Assembly (NCBI GenBank): GCA_902806075.1
Contig: CADCVG010000049.1
Location: 1-36,332 of the forward strand
Direction: 5' to 3'
DNA: 36,332 nucleotides
DNA from: an uncultured Rubrobacteraceae bacterium
Lineage (GTDB): Bacteria; Actinomycetota; Rubrobacteria; Rubrobacterales; Rubrobacteraceae
Positions 17,401 through 25,123 of this stretch are shown in pieces. The first letter of the stretch is position 1. Each line of letters begins with the position of its first letter. The notes under the pieces are model-generated. The model was given only the letters and a program-made list of their open reading frames with translations. It was not told where the DNA came from and did no database searches. A program made the translations under genes and the position numbers.

Positions 17401-17783
17401 AGGGGGCGGAGGGCGAGCTAGGGCTCTCCGAGGAGGGGGTAGAGATCGGGCTGCGGCTAAAGAGCCGCGGGTGGAGACCCTTGAGGGTACTCTCGGGCGG
17501 GGAGCGGTCGCTGCTCGCGCTCTCGTTCCTGTTTGGCATCTTTCTCGGGAGGACGGAGACCGGCCCAAGGGCGTTCTGCATGCTCGACGAGGCAGAGGCC
17601 GCGCTCGACGACCTCAACCTGTCACGTTTCCTGGCTGTGATAGACTCTTACAGAGCGAACGGGCAGTTTTTGCTGGTAACGCACCAGAAAAGGACGATGG
17701 CGGCGGCGGACGTGCTCTACGGAGCGACTCAAGACTCTTCCGGCGCCACGGTCGTCGTATCGAAGCGTCTAACGGGAGTATAA
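14469..17783 (+). CDS. smc: Chromosome segregation ATPase SMC
   Basis: SMC dimers compact and segregate the chromosome with ScpA/ScpB. The protein (1104 residues, slightly short for the family) has Walker A GPNGSGKSNVTDAVLFALGE near residue 31, and an N-terminal coiled coil from about 165. The hinge is near residues 480-590 (YEILRPLPGYEAAVEAALGE and following). The return coiled coil then leads to the C-terminal head with signature LSGGERSLLALSFLFGIF and Walker B FCMLDEAEAALDD. The arms are exceptionally rich in Arg, Glu, Ala and Gly, reflecting GC pressure. GTG 14469 and GTG 14472 are both possible starts; the promoter geometry favours 14469. Confidence 0.96.
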   Translation: MVLSAIYIKGFKTFAQPVRMPLTGGITAIVGPNGSGKSNVTDAVLFALGEGSPSLLRAGSMSELIFSGSERLPAAGAAEVTLVLDNADGDISLPYEEVSLARRVSRDGETEYRINGVRARLADVRAVAGEAGLGRHSILRQGAVDSIVSGGAAACRMALEEAAGLGVFRRRRVAAARKLERAAARLESSRQLEAELSDQLRRIEREAVAAREYRELEARYRELSLAHLYRVATRGLDEGRESLRGLEKKEEALRARRETLQEEGARLGAEEKELRHRLRETEEAMRGLENGSEALRVEALRAERASLRLEGVQGRGADRSNLIQRLQAELEETGSKVLRLEEIVESLEREHSRRKEALGQLEERVARGRKDHAGAAGRRARLSEELEGLRERRERMAGRLRGWNSSSDEGLARLREMRQEPVLLVPEEPRVRAAAVLGQLGDLREAVTERAAEADRRRGAVSSLVGRTEAEVRALRVPEQNGSGVKRLYEILRPLPGYEAAVEAALGELAGGVLVKNIGEGLEFLSGDSAERVIVRLDAEATSGNGVSPGKSLLECVEVLDGSYAEAIERLLGGAYVVEGGDRATLKGGYDVAVTREGLRFTRTSASRHAPGTLARQARLAVEEERLGALKNRLGEDLYDLREAVASASRRLEGASVRAEALASATVRTPRVARLLASEAGRRVRKVETARERRSRDEKELRDVEAKILASEKELREAWGEEGRTEKGLNAALSGAESAYADARESAGDLARARTDLRNAREGQSRVSRGLAALEGAATSAEAEARMTSLTHMAVEQARRLDAAARERIVRLRRLGSEAAGERSRVAERRSTLAGEAGRIAGELARAESEVTRLRGEILRAEEAARAAEAEILEEWGATLEVARGAAGNLPEGSDAERGRLARRLKSFGDVNLLAISQEGQLRERHEFVSAQRADAEAAAEDIARIIRDVDGEIEARFEATFRGVRRAFKDMVPRMMEGAEGELGLSEEGVEIGLRLKSRGWRPLRVLSGGERSLLALSFLFGIFLGRTETGPRAFCMLDEAEAALDDLNLSRFLAVIDSYRANGQFLLVTHQKRTMAAADVLYGATQDSSGATVVVSKRLTGV

Positions 17784-17795
17784 AGACACCGCATT

Positions 17796-19007
17796 ATGGG
17801 AAGATCATGGCGTAATTTTTTCAGAAGATCCGAGAAGGAACCGGAGGAATCCGGACCAGCCACCAGCACGCCGGAGCGGGACACGGAGACCGCCGAAGAA
17901 GGCGCCGGATCCGCCGTGGCAACCTCTCTTCAGACGCCCTCCGCCCCGGGAGCGGAGGATATTGGAGAGGTAGACGCACCGGAGACGGCTACGCCAGAGG
18001 AGATAGAGGCTCCCGTGGTCGACGAGGACATCCTGCCGGCCGAGGAGACCGTCCTATCAGAAGAGGTTGAGGCGGCGACGGTCGCTGCCGCAGAGGAGTC
18101 CGCCGGTTGGGTCGGGCGCTTGCGGAAGGGCCTGCGGCGAAGCCGGGAGTCGTTCGTCGGACAACTCAACGCGGCGATGGCCGAGTTCAAGGACGCGGAG
18201 GACGAGGAGTTCTGGGAGAGGGTCGAGGAGATCCTCATCACCTCCGATGTCGGGGTGTCGACGACGGCCAAACTGGTCGCGGAGTTGGAGCAGGAGGCGC
18301 TGGAGAGGAACATCACCAGCGGCAAGGAGCTTCGGGAACTCATGATCGAGCACGCCACCCGCATGCTCGATAAACCCATCGAGATGGACCTCTCGAAGAA
18401 GCCCGCCGTCGTACTGATGGTCGGGGTGAACGGCACGGGCAAGACGACCAACATCGGCAAGCTCGTCAACTTCTTGCCGGGCAAGGTCATGCTTGCGGCG
18501 GGCGACACGTTCCGTGCGGCGGCGATCGAGCAACTCCAGACCTGGGGTGAGAGGACCGGGGCGAGGGTCATCGCACGCGAGCGTGGCGCGGATTCGGCGG
18601 CGGTCGCACACGAGGCAGTCGAGGAGGCTAAGAGGGGTGGGACGGATGTCCTGCTTATAGATACTGCGGGGAGGTTGCACACGAAGGCAAACCTCATGGC
18701 GGAGCTCGACAAGGTGAGGCGGGTCATAGACCGCCAGTTGCCCGGTGCGCCGCATGAGGTGCTGCTTACGGTCGACGCGACCACGGGGCAGAACGGGTTG
18801 AGGCAAGCCAAGCTCTTCCAGGAGGCCGCGGGGGTTACGGGGATCATCCTGACCAAGCTCGATGGGACGGCGAAGGGCGGTATAGCGCTGGCTATAGCCA
18901 ACGAGGTCGGGGTGCCGATAAAGATGATCTCGGTCGGAGAGCAGATAGGCGACCTGCACCCGTTCGAGGCGCGTGAGTTCGCCGAAGCATTGTTTGGAGA
19001 CCTGTAG
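17796..19007 (+). CDS. ftsY: Signal recognition particle receptor FtsY
   Basis: FtsY is the SRP receptor GTPase that delivers ribosome-nascent chains to SecYEG. It has an acidic, poorly conserved N-terminal extension (about residues 10-100, mostly Glu/Ala/Thr/Pro) after a basic amphipathic start MGRSWRNFFRRSEK that may touch the membrane. The N domain and then the GTPase G domain follow: GVNGTGKTTNIGKL, DTFRAAAIEQLQ, LIDTAGRLH, TKLDGTAKGG and the C-terminal GEQIGDLHPFEAREFAEALF. It abuts ffh, so both SRP GTPases are cotranscribed. The ylxM gene often found between them is absent. Confidence 0.96.
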   Translation: MGRSWRNFFRRSEKEPEESGPATSTPERDTETAEEGAGSAVATSLQTPSAPGAEDIGEVDAPETATPEEIEAPVVDEDILPAEETVLSEEVEAATVAAAEESAGWVGRLRKGLRRSRESFVGQLNAAMAEFKDAEDEEFWERVEEILITSDVGVSTTAKLVAELEQEALERNITSGKELRELMIEHATRMLDKPIEMDLSKKPAVVLMVGVNGTGKTTNIGKLVNFLPGKVMLAAGDTFRAAAIEQLQTWGERTGARVIARERGADSAAVAHEAVEEAKRGGTDVLLIDTAGRLHTKANLMAELDKVRRVIDRQLPGAPHEVLLTVDATTGQNGLRQAKLFQEAAGVTGIILTKLDGTAKGGIALAIANEVGVPIKMISVGEQIGDLHPFEAREFAEALFGDL

Positions 19008-20351
19008 ATGTTCGATACGTTAAGCGACAGGCTCGGTTCGGCCCTCGAAGGGGTCCGTGGCAGCGGCAACCTCACCGAGGACCAGGTAAAGAAGGTGACG
19101 CGCGAGATCCGTCTGGCCCTGCTGGAGGCGGACGTGAACTACACCGTCGTCAAGGAGTTCGTGAACAACGTCCGCGAGCGGGCGACGGGAGCGGAGGTCT
19201 CGAAGGCTCTCAGCCCGGGCCAGCAGGTCGTGAAGATAGTCAACGAGGAGCTCGCGAACCTCATGGGGGGGCAGGCGAGCAAGCTCTCCTTCGCCTCCAG
19301 ACCGCCTACTACGGTGATGCTCGCTGGCCTGAACGGTCACGGGAAGACGACGACCGCCGGTAAGCTCGCGCTCTTCGTGAGGAAGCTCGGCAAGAACCCT
19401 TATCTGGTGGCGTGTGACACGTACCGTCCGGCGGCCATAGATCAGCTCCAGCAGCTCGGCAAGGAGCTAAACGTCCCGGTCTATACGGAGGGTACGGAGC
19501 CGAAACCCGAAGAGATCGCCGAGCGGGGCGTGAAGGCCGCGCGGGATGGCGGCTACGACTTCGTCATCGTGGATACGGCGGGCCGGCAGGTGCTGGACCA
19601 GAACATGATGGAGGAGATCAAACGTGTCCGGCAGGGGGTGAAGCCGCACTCGGTCTTGCTGGTGCTGGACGTGGTGACGGGGCAGAATGCGGTCGAGGTG
19701 GCGCAGTCGTTCCAGGAGTACGCGGACTTCGACGGGATGGTGCTGACGAAGCTCGACGGTGATGCGCGGGGAGGGGCTGCTCTCTCGGTCGTCTCGGTGA
19801 CGGGGCGGCCGATCAAGTTCGCCAGCGAGGGCGAGAAGATGGGGGAGTTCGACTACTTCTACCCGGACCGGATGGCGGGACGCATCCTTGGGATGGGGGA
19901 CGTGCTCACCCTCATCGAGAAGGCCGAGGGTCAGATGGACCGCCAGGAGGCCGAGACCCAGAGCAAGAAGCTCCTTCAGGGCAAGTTCGACTTCGAGGAC
20001 TTCCTCAAGCAGATGCAGATGATAAAGAAGATGGGACCGCTCTCCAGTTTGCTCGGCATGATCCCGGGCCTCAACAAGCAGCTTCAGGGGGCGAACCTGG
20101 ACGATCTGGATGACAAGGCGCTCTCGCGGGTCGAGGCGATGATAACCTCGATGACGACGCAAGAACGCCGGAACCCCAGGTTGTTGCAGAACCCGAGCCG
20201 GGCGCGTAGGATAGCGCGCGGTTCCGGCTCGACCCAGCAGGACGTCCAGAAGCTGGTCAAGCAGTTCCAGCAGATGCAGAAGATGATGAAGCAGATGGGC
20301 AAGAGCGGCGCGCCAAAGCGGATGCCGCGCATGCCGTTCAACATGAGATAA
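19008..20351 (+). CDS. ffh: Signal recognition particle protein Ffh
   Basis: Ffh binds signal sequences and 4.5S RNA and pairs with FtsY. The 447-residue protein has the N domain, then a GTPase domain with GLNGHGKTTTAGKL (His in the P-loop where Ser is more usual), DTYRPAAIDQLQQLG, VDTAGR and TKLDGDARGGAALS. The methionine-rich M domain (from about residue 325, including GPLSSLLGMIPG and GSGSTQQDVQKLVKQFQQM) binds RNA and signal peptide. It starts one base after the ftsY stop, with GGAG inside the ftsY 3' end. Confidence 0.97.
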   Translation: MFDTLSDRLGSALEGVRGSGNLTEDQVKKVTREIRLALLEADVNYTVVKEFVNNVRERATGAEVSKALSPGQQVVKIVNEELANLMGGQASKLSFASRPPTTVMLAGLNGHGKTTTAGKLALFVRKLGKNPYLVACDTYRPAAIDQLQQLGKELNVPVYTEGTEPKPEEIAERGVKAARDGGYDFVIVDTAGRQVLDQNMMEEIKRVRQGVKPHSVLLVLDVVTGQNAVEVAQSFQEYADFDGMVLTKLDGDARGGAALSVVSVTGRPIKFASEGEKMGEFDYFYPDRMAGRILGMGDVLTLIEKAEGQMDRQEAETQSKKLLQGKFDFEDFLKQMQMIKKMGPLSSLLGMIPGLNKQLQGANLDDLDDKALSRVEAMITSMTTQERRNPRLLQNPSRARRIARGSGSTQQDVQKLVKQFQQMQKMMKQMGKSGAPKRMPRMPFNMR

Positions 20352-20369
20352 CAGAGAGGTTAGGTAATA

Positions 20370-20612
20370 ATGGCGGTAAAGATCAGGCTGGCAAGGCACG
20401 GCTCCAAGAAGGCCCCCTTCTACAGGATAGTGGTGGCGGACGCGAGGAGCCCGCGCGATGGGGCGTTTATAGACCGGGTGGGGACGTACAACCCCCGCAC
20501 CCAGCCCTCGGAGATCAACGTGAACGTCGAGAAGGCGAAGGAGTGGCTCGGCAAGGGAGCGCAGCCCACGGACCAGGTGAAGAAGCTCCTGAAGATCTCC
20601 GGTGCCCTCTAG
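20370..20612 (+). CDS. rpsP: 30S ribosomal protein S16
   Basis: An 80-residue S16 beginning [20 protein letters not shown], with the family [19 protein letters not shown] motif. It opens the conserved rpsP-khpA-rimM-trmD-rplS ribosome-assembly set. An AGAGAGG ribosome-binding site precedes it. Confidence 0.98.
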   Translation: MAVKIRLARHGSKKAPFYRIVVADARSPRDGAFIDRVGTYNPRTQPSEINVNVEKAKEWLGKGAQPTDQVKKLLKISGAL

Positions 20613-20628
20613 AGCCGGAGGAACTGGT

Positions 20629-20868
20629 TTGCGCCAGCTCGAGAACTTGCTCCTGTTTCTAGCCCGTAACCTGGTGGACGAGCCGGAGAGGGTCGAGGTG
20701 GAGGTGAGGGAGACTGACTCCCGAGTGGACCTTACCCTGCACGTCGCACCCGACGATATCGGCAAGGTCATCGGACGGCATGGCAGGACCATCAAGGCAA
20801 TCCGCTCGGTGGTGAAGGCGGCCTCCGTGAAGCTCGACCGGCGCGTGAACGTGGAGGTCGCGGACTAG
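20629..20868 (+). CDS. khpA: KH-domain RNA-binding protein KhpA
   Basis: A small (79-residue) single KH-domain protein. The GxxG-type loop is in IGKVIGRHGRTIKAIRSVVK, the part that contacts RNA. KhpA works with KhpB in cell-division and small-RNA related regulation in Firmicutes; the role in actinobacteria is less clear. I choose TTG 20629 because GGAGG (20617-20621) lies 7 nt before it and the protein then starts at LRQLENLLLFLARNLV, like its relatives. A GTG at 20602 would overlap rpsP and add nine unrelated residues. Confidence 0.9.
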   Translation: MRQLENLLLFLARNLVDEPERVEVEVRETDSRVDLTLHVAPDDIGKVIGRHGRTIKAIRSVVKAASVKLDRRVNVEVAD

Positions 20869-20873
20869 AGGCC

Positions 20874-21371
20874 GTGGCGGAGTTTACCGACCCGGTAGTG
20901 ATCGGGGTAATAGCCTCTCCGCACGGGGTCAGGGGTACCGTGCGGGTCAAGGCTCCCGGTTCGGGCCTTCACCTCAGAGAGGGCGTCGAGCCCGTAGTCG
21001 ATGGGAAGAGATACCGTATCCTCGCCGCGCGCGAGACCCCTAAAGGCTTCCTCGTGGACCTCGAAGGTATAACGGACCGCAATACCGCCGCGTCCCTGCG
21101 CGGCTCCGAGATGCTTCTGGAGCGCGAGGAGTTGGATGCGCCGGAGGAAGAGGAGTTCTACGTGGGCGACCTCGTCGGTCTCGGTGTCTTCGATACGTCG
21201 GGTGAGTATTTAGGGAGCGTGGCGGAGGTCCTGGATACACCCGCGCATGAGATCCTGGTGATAAACGACGAAGGCCCTGGGCGCTACGTTCCGTTCACCT
21301 ACGAGCACGTGCCGGAGGTGGACCTTGAGGGGGGACGCATCGTCGCGAACCCCCCGGAGACAGAGGAGTGA
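20874..21371 (+). CDS. rimM: Ribosome maturation factor RimM
   Basis: RimM assists 30S head assembly around S19. Its N-terminal beta-barrel begins VVIGVIASPHGVRGTVRVKA, and a C-terminal PRC barrel starts at EEFYVGDLVGLGVFDTSG. At 165 residues it is typical. The start is GTG, 6 nt after the khpA stop. The stop overlaps trmD by 4 nt. Confidence 0.95.
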   Translation: MAEFTDPVVIGVIASPHGVRGTVRVKAPGSGLHLREGVEPVVDGKRYRILAARETPKGFLVDLEGITDRNTAASLRGSEMLLEREELDAPEEEEFYVGDLVGLGVFDTSGEYLGSVAEVLDTPAHEILVINDEGPGRYVPFTYEHVPEVDLEGGRIVANPPETEE

Positions 21372-22087
21372 AGAGTATAGACGTCTTCTGCGTCTTTCCG
21401 GAGGCGGTCGAGGCGACGGTGCGTGTCGGGGTGGTGGGGAGGGCCATTGAGCGTGGGTTGGTGACGTTGAGGACGTTCGATCTGCGGGAGTACGCGCCGA
21501 AGGGCCGTATAGACGACATGCCATTCGGCGGTGGCGCGGGGATGGTGGTGCGGGTGGATGTGGTGGCCCGGGCCTTCGAGGAGGCGTACGGGGTCCCGGC
21601 ACGCGAGGTGCGGGATGGGCGGCGCGTCGTCGTCACCGAGCCGGGGGGGCGGAAGGTAGAGCAAGGCTACGTCCGGGAGGTCGCGCAGGGGCTCGAAGGC
21701 GGACGGGGGCTGACGGTGGTCTGTGGGCGGTACGGGGGGATGGACGAGCGGGTACGGGGCATGCTGGCGACGGAGGCCGTCTCTTTAGGTGACTTCGTGC
21801 TTTCGGGCGGGGAGATCGTCGCCGCCGCCCTCTCGGATGCGGTCATAAGGCTCTTGGGTGGGGTGCTCGGGAACTCGGAGAGTCTGATCGGGGAGTCGTT
21901 CTCTCGCGAGGATGACCTGGGACCGCCGCAGTACACGCGGCCCGCGGTGTGGGATGGAGAGGGGGTGCCGGCCGTGTTATTATCCGGCAATCATGAGCGG
22001 ATCCGTGCCTGGCGGGAAGAAGAGGCCCGCGAGAGGGCGATAGCCCGGGCCGAAGCCAGGGCGGGGGAGCGCGAAGAGGCGGAGTAG
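21368..22087 (+). CDS. trmD: tRNA (guanine-N1)-methyltransferase TrmD
   Basis: TrmD makes m1G37 in tRNAs to prevent frameshifting. This SPOUT-fold protein (239 residues) has DMPFGGGAGMV, VVCGRYGGMDERV and the trefoil-knot SAM site SLGDFVLSGGEIVAA, plus the C-terminal YTRPAVWDGEGVPAVLLSGNH. The GTG start is inside the rimM stop. It ends three bases before an inverted repeat that covers the rplS ribosome-binding site. Confidence 0.96.
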   Translation: MKSIDVFCVFPEAVEATVRVGVVGRAIERGLVTLRTFDLREYAPKGRIDDMPFGGGAGMVVRVDVVARAFEEAYGVPAREVRDGRRVVVTEPGGRKVEQGYVREVAQGLEGGRGLTVVCGRYGGMDERVRGMLATEAVSLGDFVLSGGEIVAAALSDAVIRLLGGVLGNSESLIGESFSREDDLGPPQYTRPAVWDGEGVPAVLLSGNHERIRAWREEEARERAIARAEARAGEREEAE

Positions 22088-22089
22088 AG

Positions 22090-22130
22090 TCCTCTCGCGC
22101 CCGAGGTTCCGAGTAATACCCACGAGAGGA
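22090..22130 (+). promoter_or_regulatory. Candidate L19 leader: hairpin sequestering the rplS Shine-Dalgarno
   Basis: TCCTCTCG (22090-22097) is perfectly complementary to CGAGAGGA (22123-22130), an 8-bp stem with a 25-nt loop. The right arm contains the GAGAGGA part of the rplS ribosome-binding site, 8 nt before GTG 22138. The element fills most of the 50-nt trmD-rplS gap. Family knowledge: an L19 leader that controls rplS is known in Bacilli. That this is a functional analogue is inference. Confidence 0.45.
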
Positions 22131-22137
22131 GACAAGC

Positions 22138-22467
22138 GTGATCACGAGCGAGAACATCGAACAGAGCAGCCTGCCACAGTTCCGGGCGGGGGACACGGTA
22201 AGGGTCCGCTACCGGGTGATCGAAGGCAACAGAGAGCGCGTCCAGAACTTCGAGGGCCTGTGTATCCAGCGCAAGGGCGGCGGCATCAACGAGACGTTTA
22301 CCGTGCGCAAGAACTCCTTCGGGGTCCCGGTCGAGCGCGTCTTCCCCCTTCACTCGCCGAAGATTGCCGGCATAGACGTGGTCTCGCGCGGCGCCGTCCG
22401 CCGGGCGAAGCTCTACTACATCCGGGACAAGGTCGGCAAGAAGGCCCGCGTCAAGAAGGCCACTTAA
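22138..22467 (+). CDS. rplS: 50S ribosomal protein L19
   Basis: A 109-residue L19: [60 protein letters not shown] and the C-terminal [19 protein letters not shown] are all canonical. It starts at GTG after GAGAGGAGA, which can be masked by the upstream inverted repeat. L19 sits at the 30S-50S interface. The lepB gene often placed after rplS is absent; rnhB follows directly. Confidence 0.97.
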   Translation: MITSENIEQSSLPQFRAGDTVRVRYRVIEGNRERVQNFEGLCIQRKGGGINETFTVRKNSFGVPVERVFPLHSPKIAGIDVVSRGAVRRAKLYYIRDKVGKKARVKKAT

Positions 22468-22484
22468 GAGTTAAGGCAACCACT

Positions 22485-23108
22485 TTGGAGAAACCCGCCC
22501 GCGGAGGGCGTCGCTCGGGGAGCGACGCCCTCTATGCGTTCGACGCCGCGTGGGTGGCTGAGCGGGGCGGGCCGCTGGCCGGGGCGGACGAGGCCGGACG
22601 CGGGGCTTTCGCCGGTCCGCTGGTAGCGGCGGCGGTCGTCCTCGGGGAGGCGGAGGTCTATGGGATCAACGACTCGAAGGTCCTCGGCTCCGCCCTGCGC
22701 GAGGAGCTCTACGGGGAGGTACTCGAGGATGTTGAGGCGATCTCCGTCGTATCCTTTCCGGCGTGGTGGATCGACGGTCACGGCGTAGGCGCCGCGAACA
22801 GAGAGGCTCTCAAGAAGGTCCTCGAAAGCGTGAGCCCGTATTGTGGGTGCGCTCTGGCGGACGGGAGCTTGAGGCTTGGACCGGAGATCCAATGCCAGCC
22901 CCGGGCGGACGGCAGGAGCGCCGCGGTCGCGGCGGCGAGCGTGGTGGCGAAGGTCTTGCGTGATGGGGCGATGCGGGCTCTGGCTGGGGCGCATCCCGGC
23001 TACGGCTTCGAGCGTAACAAGGGGTATGGGACGCGGGAGCACCGGGCGTCTCTGCGGGAGGCGGGGCCGTGCCGGGTACACCGCCTGAGCTACGCCGGTG
23101 TCGCCTGA
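22485..23108 (+). CDS. rnhB: Ribonuclease HII
   Basis: RNase HII removes ribonucleotides and RNA-DNA hybrids from DNA. The catalytic Asp-Glu pair is in GADEAGRGAFAGPLVAAAVVL. Further acidic residues are in LADGSLRL and VVAKVLRD. HPGYGFERNKGYGTREHRASL is the usual C-terminal signature. From TTG 22485 (AAGG 8 nt upstream) the protein is 207 residues; the frame is open further upstream through rplS but that part is an artefact of the overlap. yraN begins inside its 3' end. Confidence 0.94.
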   Translation: MEKPARGGRRSGSDALYAFDAAWVAERGGPLAGADEAGRGAFAGPLVAAAVVLGEAEVYGINDSKVLGSALREELYGEVLEDVEAISVVSFPAWWIDGHGVGAANREALKKVLESVSPYCGCALADGSLRLGPEIQCQPRADGRSAAVAAASVVAKVLRDGAMRALAGAHPGYGFERNKGYGTREHRASLREAGPCRVHRLSYAGVA

Positions 23109-23475
23109 CCTGAACAGGCGGAGGGTAGGGAACCGGGGCGAGGCTCTGGCCCTCAGGTACCTCGTCAAAAAGGGGTATACGCCCGTCGAGCGCAACTACC
23201 GGACGCGGCGCGGGGAGATAGACCTGATCCTGAACGACGGCAATACCCTCGTCTTCGTCGAGGTCAAGCTGCGTCGGGGGACGGGCTTCGGAGATCCGCT
23301 GGAGGCCGTAACGCCCCGCAAGCAAGCCCGCATAAGGCTCATAGCCGAGCAGTACCTGGCAGAGAAGGGCGAGGACTTCGCCGGTGGCTTCGACGCGATG
23401 CGTTTCGACGTCGTTGGCATCCTCTTGACGAGGTCGGACAACCCGGAGGTCCGTCACGTGGAAGATGCCTTCTGA
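23098..23475 (+). CDS. yraN: YraN/UPF0102 family nuclease-like protein
   Basis: A 125-residue member of UPF0102, a restriction-endonuclease-like fold. It shows RRVGNRGEALALRYLVKKGY, RNYRTRRGEIDLI and LVFVEVKLRRG, whose E, D and ExK residues form the predicted nuclease core. The biological role is not firmly established. It overlaps rnhB by 11 nt; the rnhB-yraN-comM order is conserved in many bacteria. Confidence 0.93.
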   Translation: MSPDLNRRRVGNRGEALALRYLVKKGYTPVERNYRTRRGEIDLILNDGNTLVFVEVKLRRGTGFGDPLEAVTPRKQARIRLIAEQYLAEKGEDFAGGFDAMRFDVVGILLTRSDNPEVRHVEDAF

Positions 23476-23556
23476 GGCGGGGGCGTAAGAAGAGGGAGGT
23501 TACGGCAGCCGCGGAAGATAGCACTCGGGCATGTAGATATAAGAAAATATGTTGCT

Positions 23557-23562
23557 TATAAT
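23557..23562 (+). promoter_or_regulatory. Possible -10 box before comM
   Basis: A perfect TATAAT lies in the AT-rich 187-nt gap between yraN and comM. There is no convincing -35 at 16-18 nt, and the distance to the comM ATG is about 100 nt. Confidence 0.3.
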
Positions 23563-23662
23563 CATTAGGCTCTCTGGTGTGGGAAGAGGCTCAGGAGGGC
23601 CGTAGCTAGTAGAGTTACGGGCGATAAGTAGTGCCACGGTAGGGGAAGAGCAAAGAAGGTAT

Positions 23663-24349
23663 ATGTCTGTCTGTCGCGTGCGCAGCCTCTCTCTGGTCGG
23701 GGTGGATGCCCTGCCTGTCGAGGTCGAGGTGGACGTCGGCGCGGGTCTGCCGGGGTTCTCGATCGTCGGCCTGCCCGACGCGGCGGTGCAGGAGGCGCGA
23801 GAGCGGGTAAAGGTAGCCATCTCAAACAGCGGGTACAAGTTCCCGACGAAGAAGGTGATAGTCAACCTCGCCCCCGCGTCCCTGCGCAAGGAAGGTCCAG
23901 CCTTCGACCTCCCCATAGCGCTCGCCGTCCTCGCGGCTTCGGGTACGATCCCCGAGGAGGGCCTGAAGGATATCGGTGTCGTCGGGGAGCTCTCACTTGA
24001 CGGGGGCCTGCGGGGGGTTCGGGGGGCCCTCTCGATGGCCGAGGGGGCGAGGAGGGAGGGTCTCGGAGCTCTGATCCTGCCGGAGCAGAACGCTCCCGAA
24101 GCGGCCGCGATAGCGGGCCCCGACGTCTACGGAGTGCGCTCCCTGAAAGAGGCGGTCGGCCTCGTCGCGGGTGAGAGCACCGTCTCACTGGTGGAGACCC
24201 CGCCGGATGGGGAGGAGGGTCTAGCGGAGGCGCAGGCCGACGACTTCTCGGACGTCGCGGGCCAGCGATACGCGAAGAGGGCGTTGGAGGTCACGGCCGC
24301 GGGTGGTCACAACCTGCTCATGTACGTTCCAAACGCAACACACTCCTGA
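23663..24349 (+). pseudogene. comM: ComM/YifB Mg-chelatase-like ATPase, truncated before the ATPase domain
   Basis: Intact ComM is an AAA+ hexameric helicase of about 500 residues that aids branch migration in natural transformation. Here only the N-terminal domain remains (VRSLSLVGVDALPVEVEVDV, GLPGFSIVGLPDAAVQEARE, VNLAPASLRKEGPAFDLPIA, then DFSDVAGQRYAKRALEVTAA). The protein stops at GGHNLLMYVPNATHS, where relatives continue GGHNLLMIGPPGSGKT. Walker A, Walker B and the C-terminal lid are therefore missing. The break coincides with the start of repeat R1 (24319), so an element insertion or repeat-mediated deletion is likely. The remaining peptide might be stable but cannot hydrolyse ATP. 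The dprA gene that often follows is not in the window. Confidence 0.9.
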
Positions 24350-24407
24350 GCTTCGCTTCTCCGCCACGCTGGGTGAGGAGCCGGAGGTCGAGCTGAAGCT
24401 GGTCTAG
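24319..24407 (+). repeat. Dispersed repeat R1, copy a (at the comM break)
   Basis: The 77 nt from 24319 match 28894-28970 at 68 positions by hand count, without gaps. Read in one frame the repeat is open, ...TPELRFSATLGEEPEVELKLV-stop, and the other copies keep this frame and end in a stop at a similar place. It therefore looks like the 3' end of a gene, perhaps a transposase tail; I do not recognise the family. Confidence 0.75.
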
Positions 24408-24459
24408 TCTGGATCTGTGGGCTGTTATAAGAGCTAGCTTCCTTACTGCAGTAGCGCTT

Positions 24460-25119
24460 CTAACCCAGCCCCGCTTCCCTTGCGCGGACGATGGCCTGCG
24501 CCCTATCTGCGACCTGCAGCTTGGCGAAGATGTTGGAGATGTGGTTACGCACCGTCTTCGGGCTCAGGTAGAGACGAACTGCGATTTCGGGGTTGCTCAG
24601 GCCCTGGGCGATGAGGTCGAGGACCTCGCGCTCCCTGCTGGTAAGCTCGGGGAACGCTCGCGCGGGCACCGCTCGCTCGACCTCCGACCTCCTGACACCG
24701 GTGAAGAAATCAATCACCCGGCGGGCGATAGCCGGGCTGAAGATTGTCTCACCCTTGCCCACAGCCCGGATAGCGTGCAGCATGTCCTCCTCGTCGGCGT
24801 CCTTGAGCATGTATCCCTTTGCTCCGGTGCGCATCGCCGCGAACACCGAGTAGTCGTCCTCGAACATCGTGACGATGAGGACTCCGACGTGGAGACTCTG
24901 GTCGAGGACGCGGCGAGTGGCCTCGATGCCGGAGATGCCCGGCATCTGTAGGTCCATCACGATCACGTCGGGTTGCACCTTGGTTGCCAGGGCGACGGCC
25001 TCCTCACCCGTCGTCGCCTCGCCGGCCACGGCCATGTCGGGTACTGCGCCGAGCAGAGCACGCAGTCCGCTGCGGAAGAGGGGATGATCGTCGGCTATCA
25101 GGATGCGCAGGGGGTCCAT
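24460..25119 (-). CDS. NarL/LuxR-type response regulator
   Basis: A 219-residue DNA-binding regulator. Receiver domain: acidic pair D10-D11 in LIADDHPLFR, phospho-acceptor Asp56 in VIVMDLQMPG, and the conserved Lys in GYMLKDA. The C-terminal LuxR helix-turn-helix (about 155-215) reads LTSREREVLDLIAQGLSNPEIAVRL, then LSPKTVRNHISNIFAKL. It lies 4 nt downstream of the histidine kinase gene on the same strand, so the two are a cognate pair in one operon. Targets are unknown; a candidate dyad lies upstream of the third gene of the group. Confidence 0.95.
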   Translation of the reverse strand: MDPLRILIADDHPLFRSGLRALLGAVPDMAVAGEATTGEEAVALATKVQPDVIVMDLQMPGISGIEATRRVLDQSLHVGVLIVTMFEDDYSVFAAMRTGAKGYMLKDADEEDMLHAIRAVGKGETIFSPAIARRVIDFFTGVRRSEVERAVPARAFPELTSREREVLDLIAQGLSNPEIAVRLYLSPKTVRNHISNIFAKLQVADRAQAIVRAREAGLG

Positions 25120-25123
25120 ATGC

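Noticed and set aside
19467-20795. A long minus-strand open frame of 442 codons
   Set aside because: Antisense shadow of ffh, rpsP and khpA with a Leu/His/Arg-rich composition and no family features.
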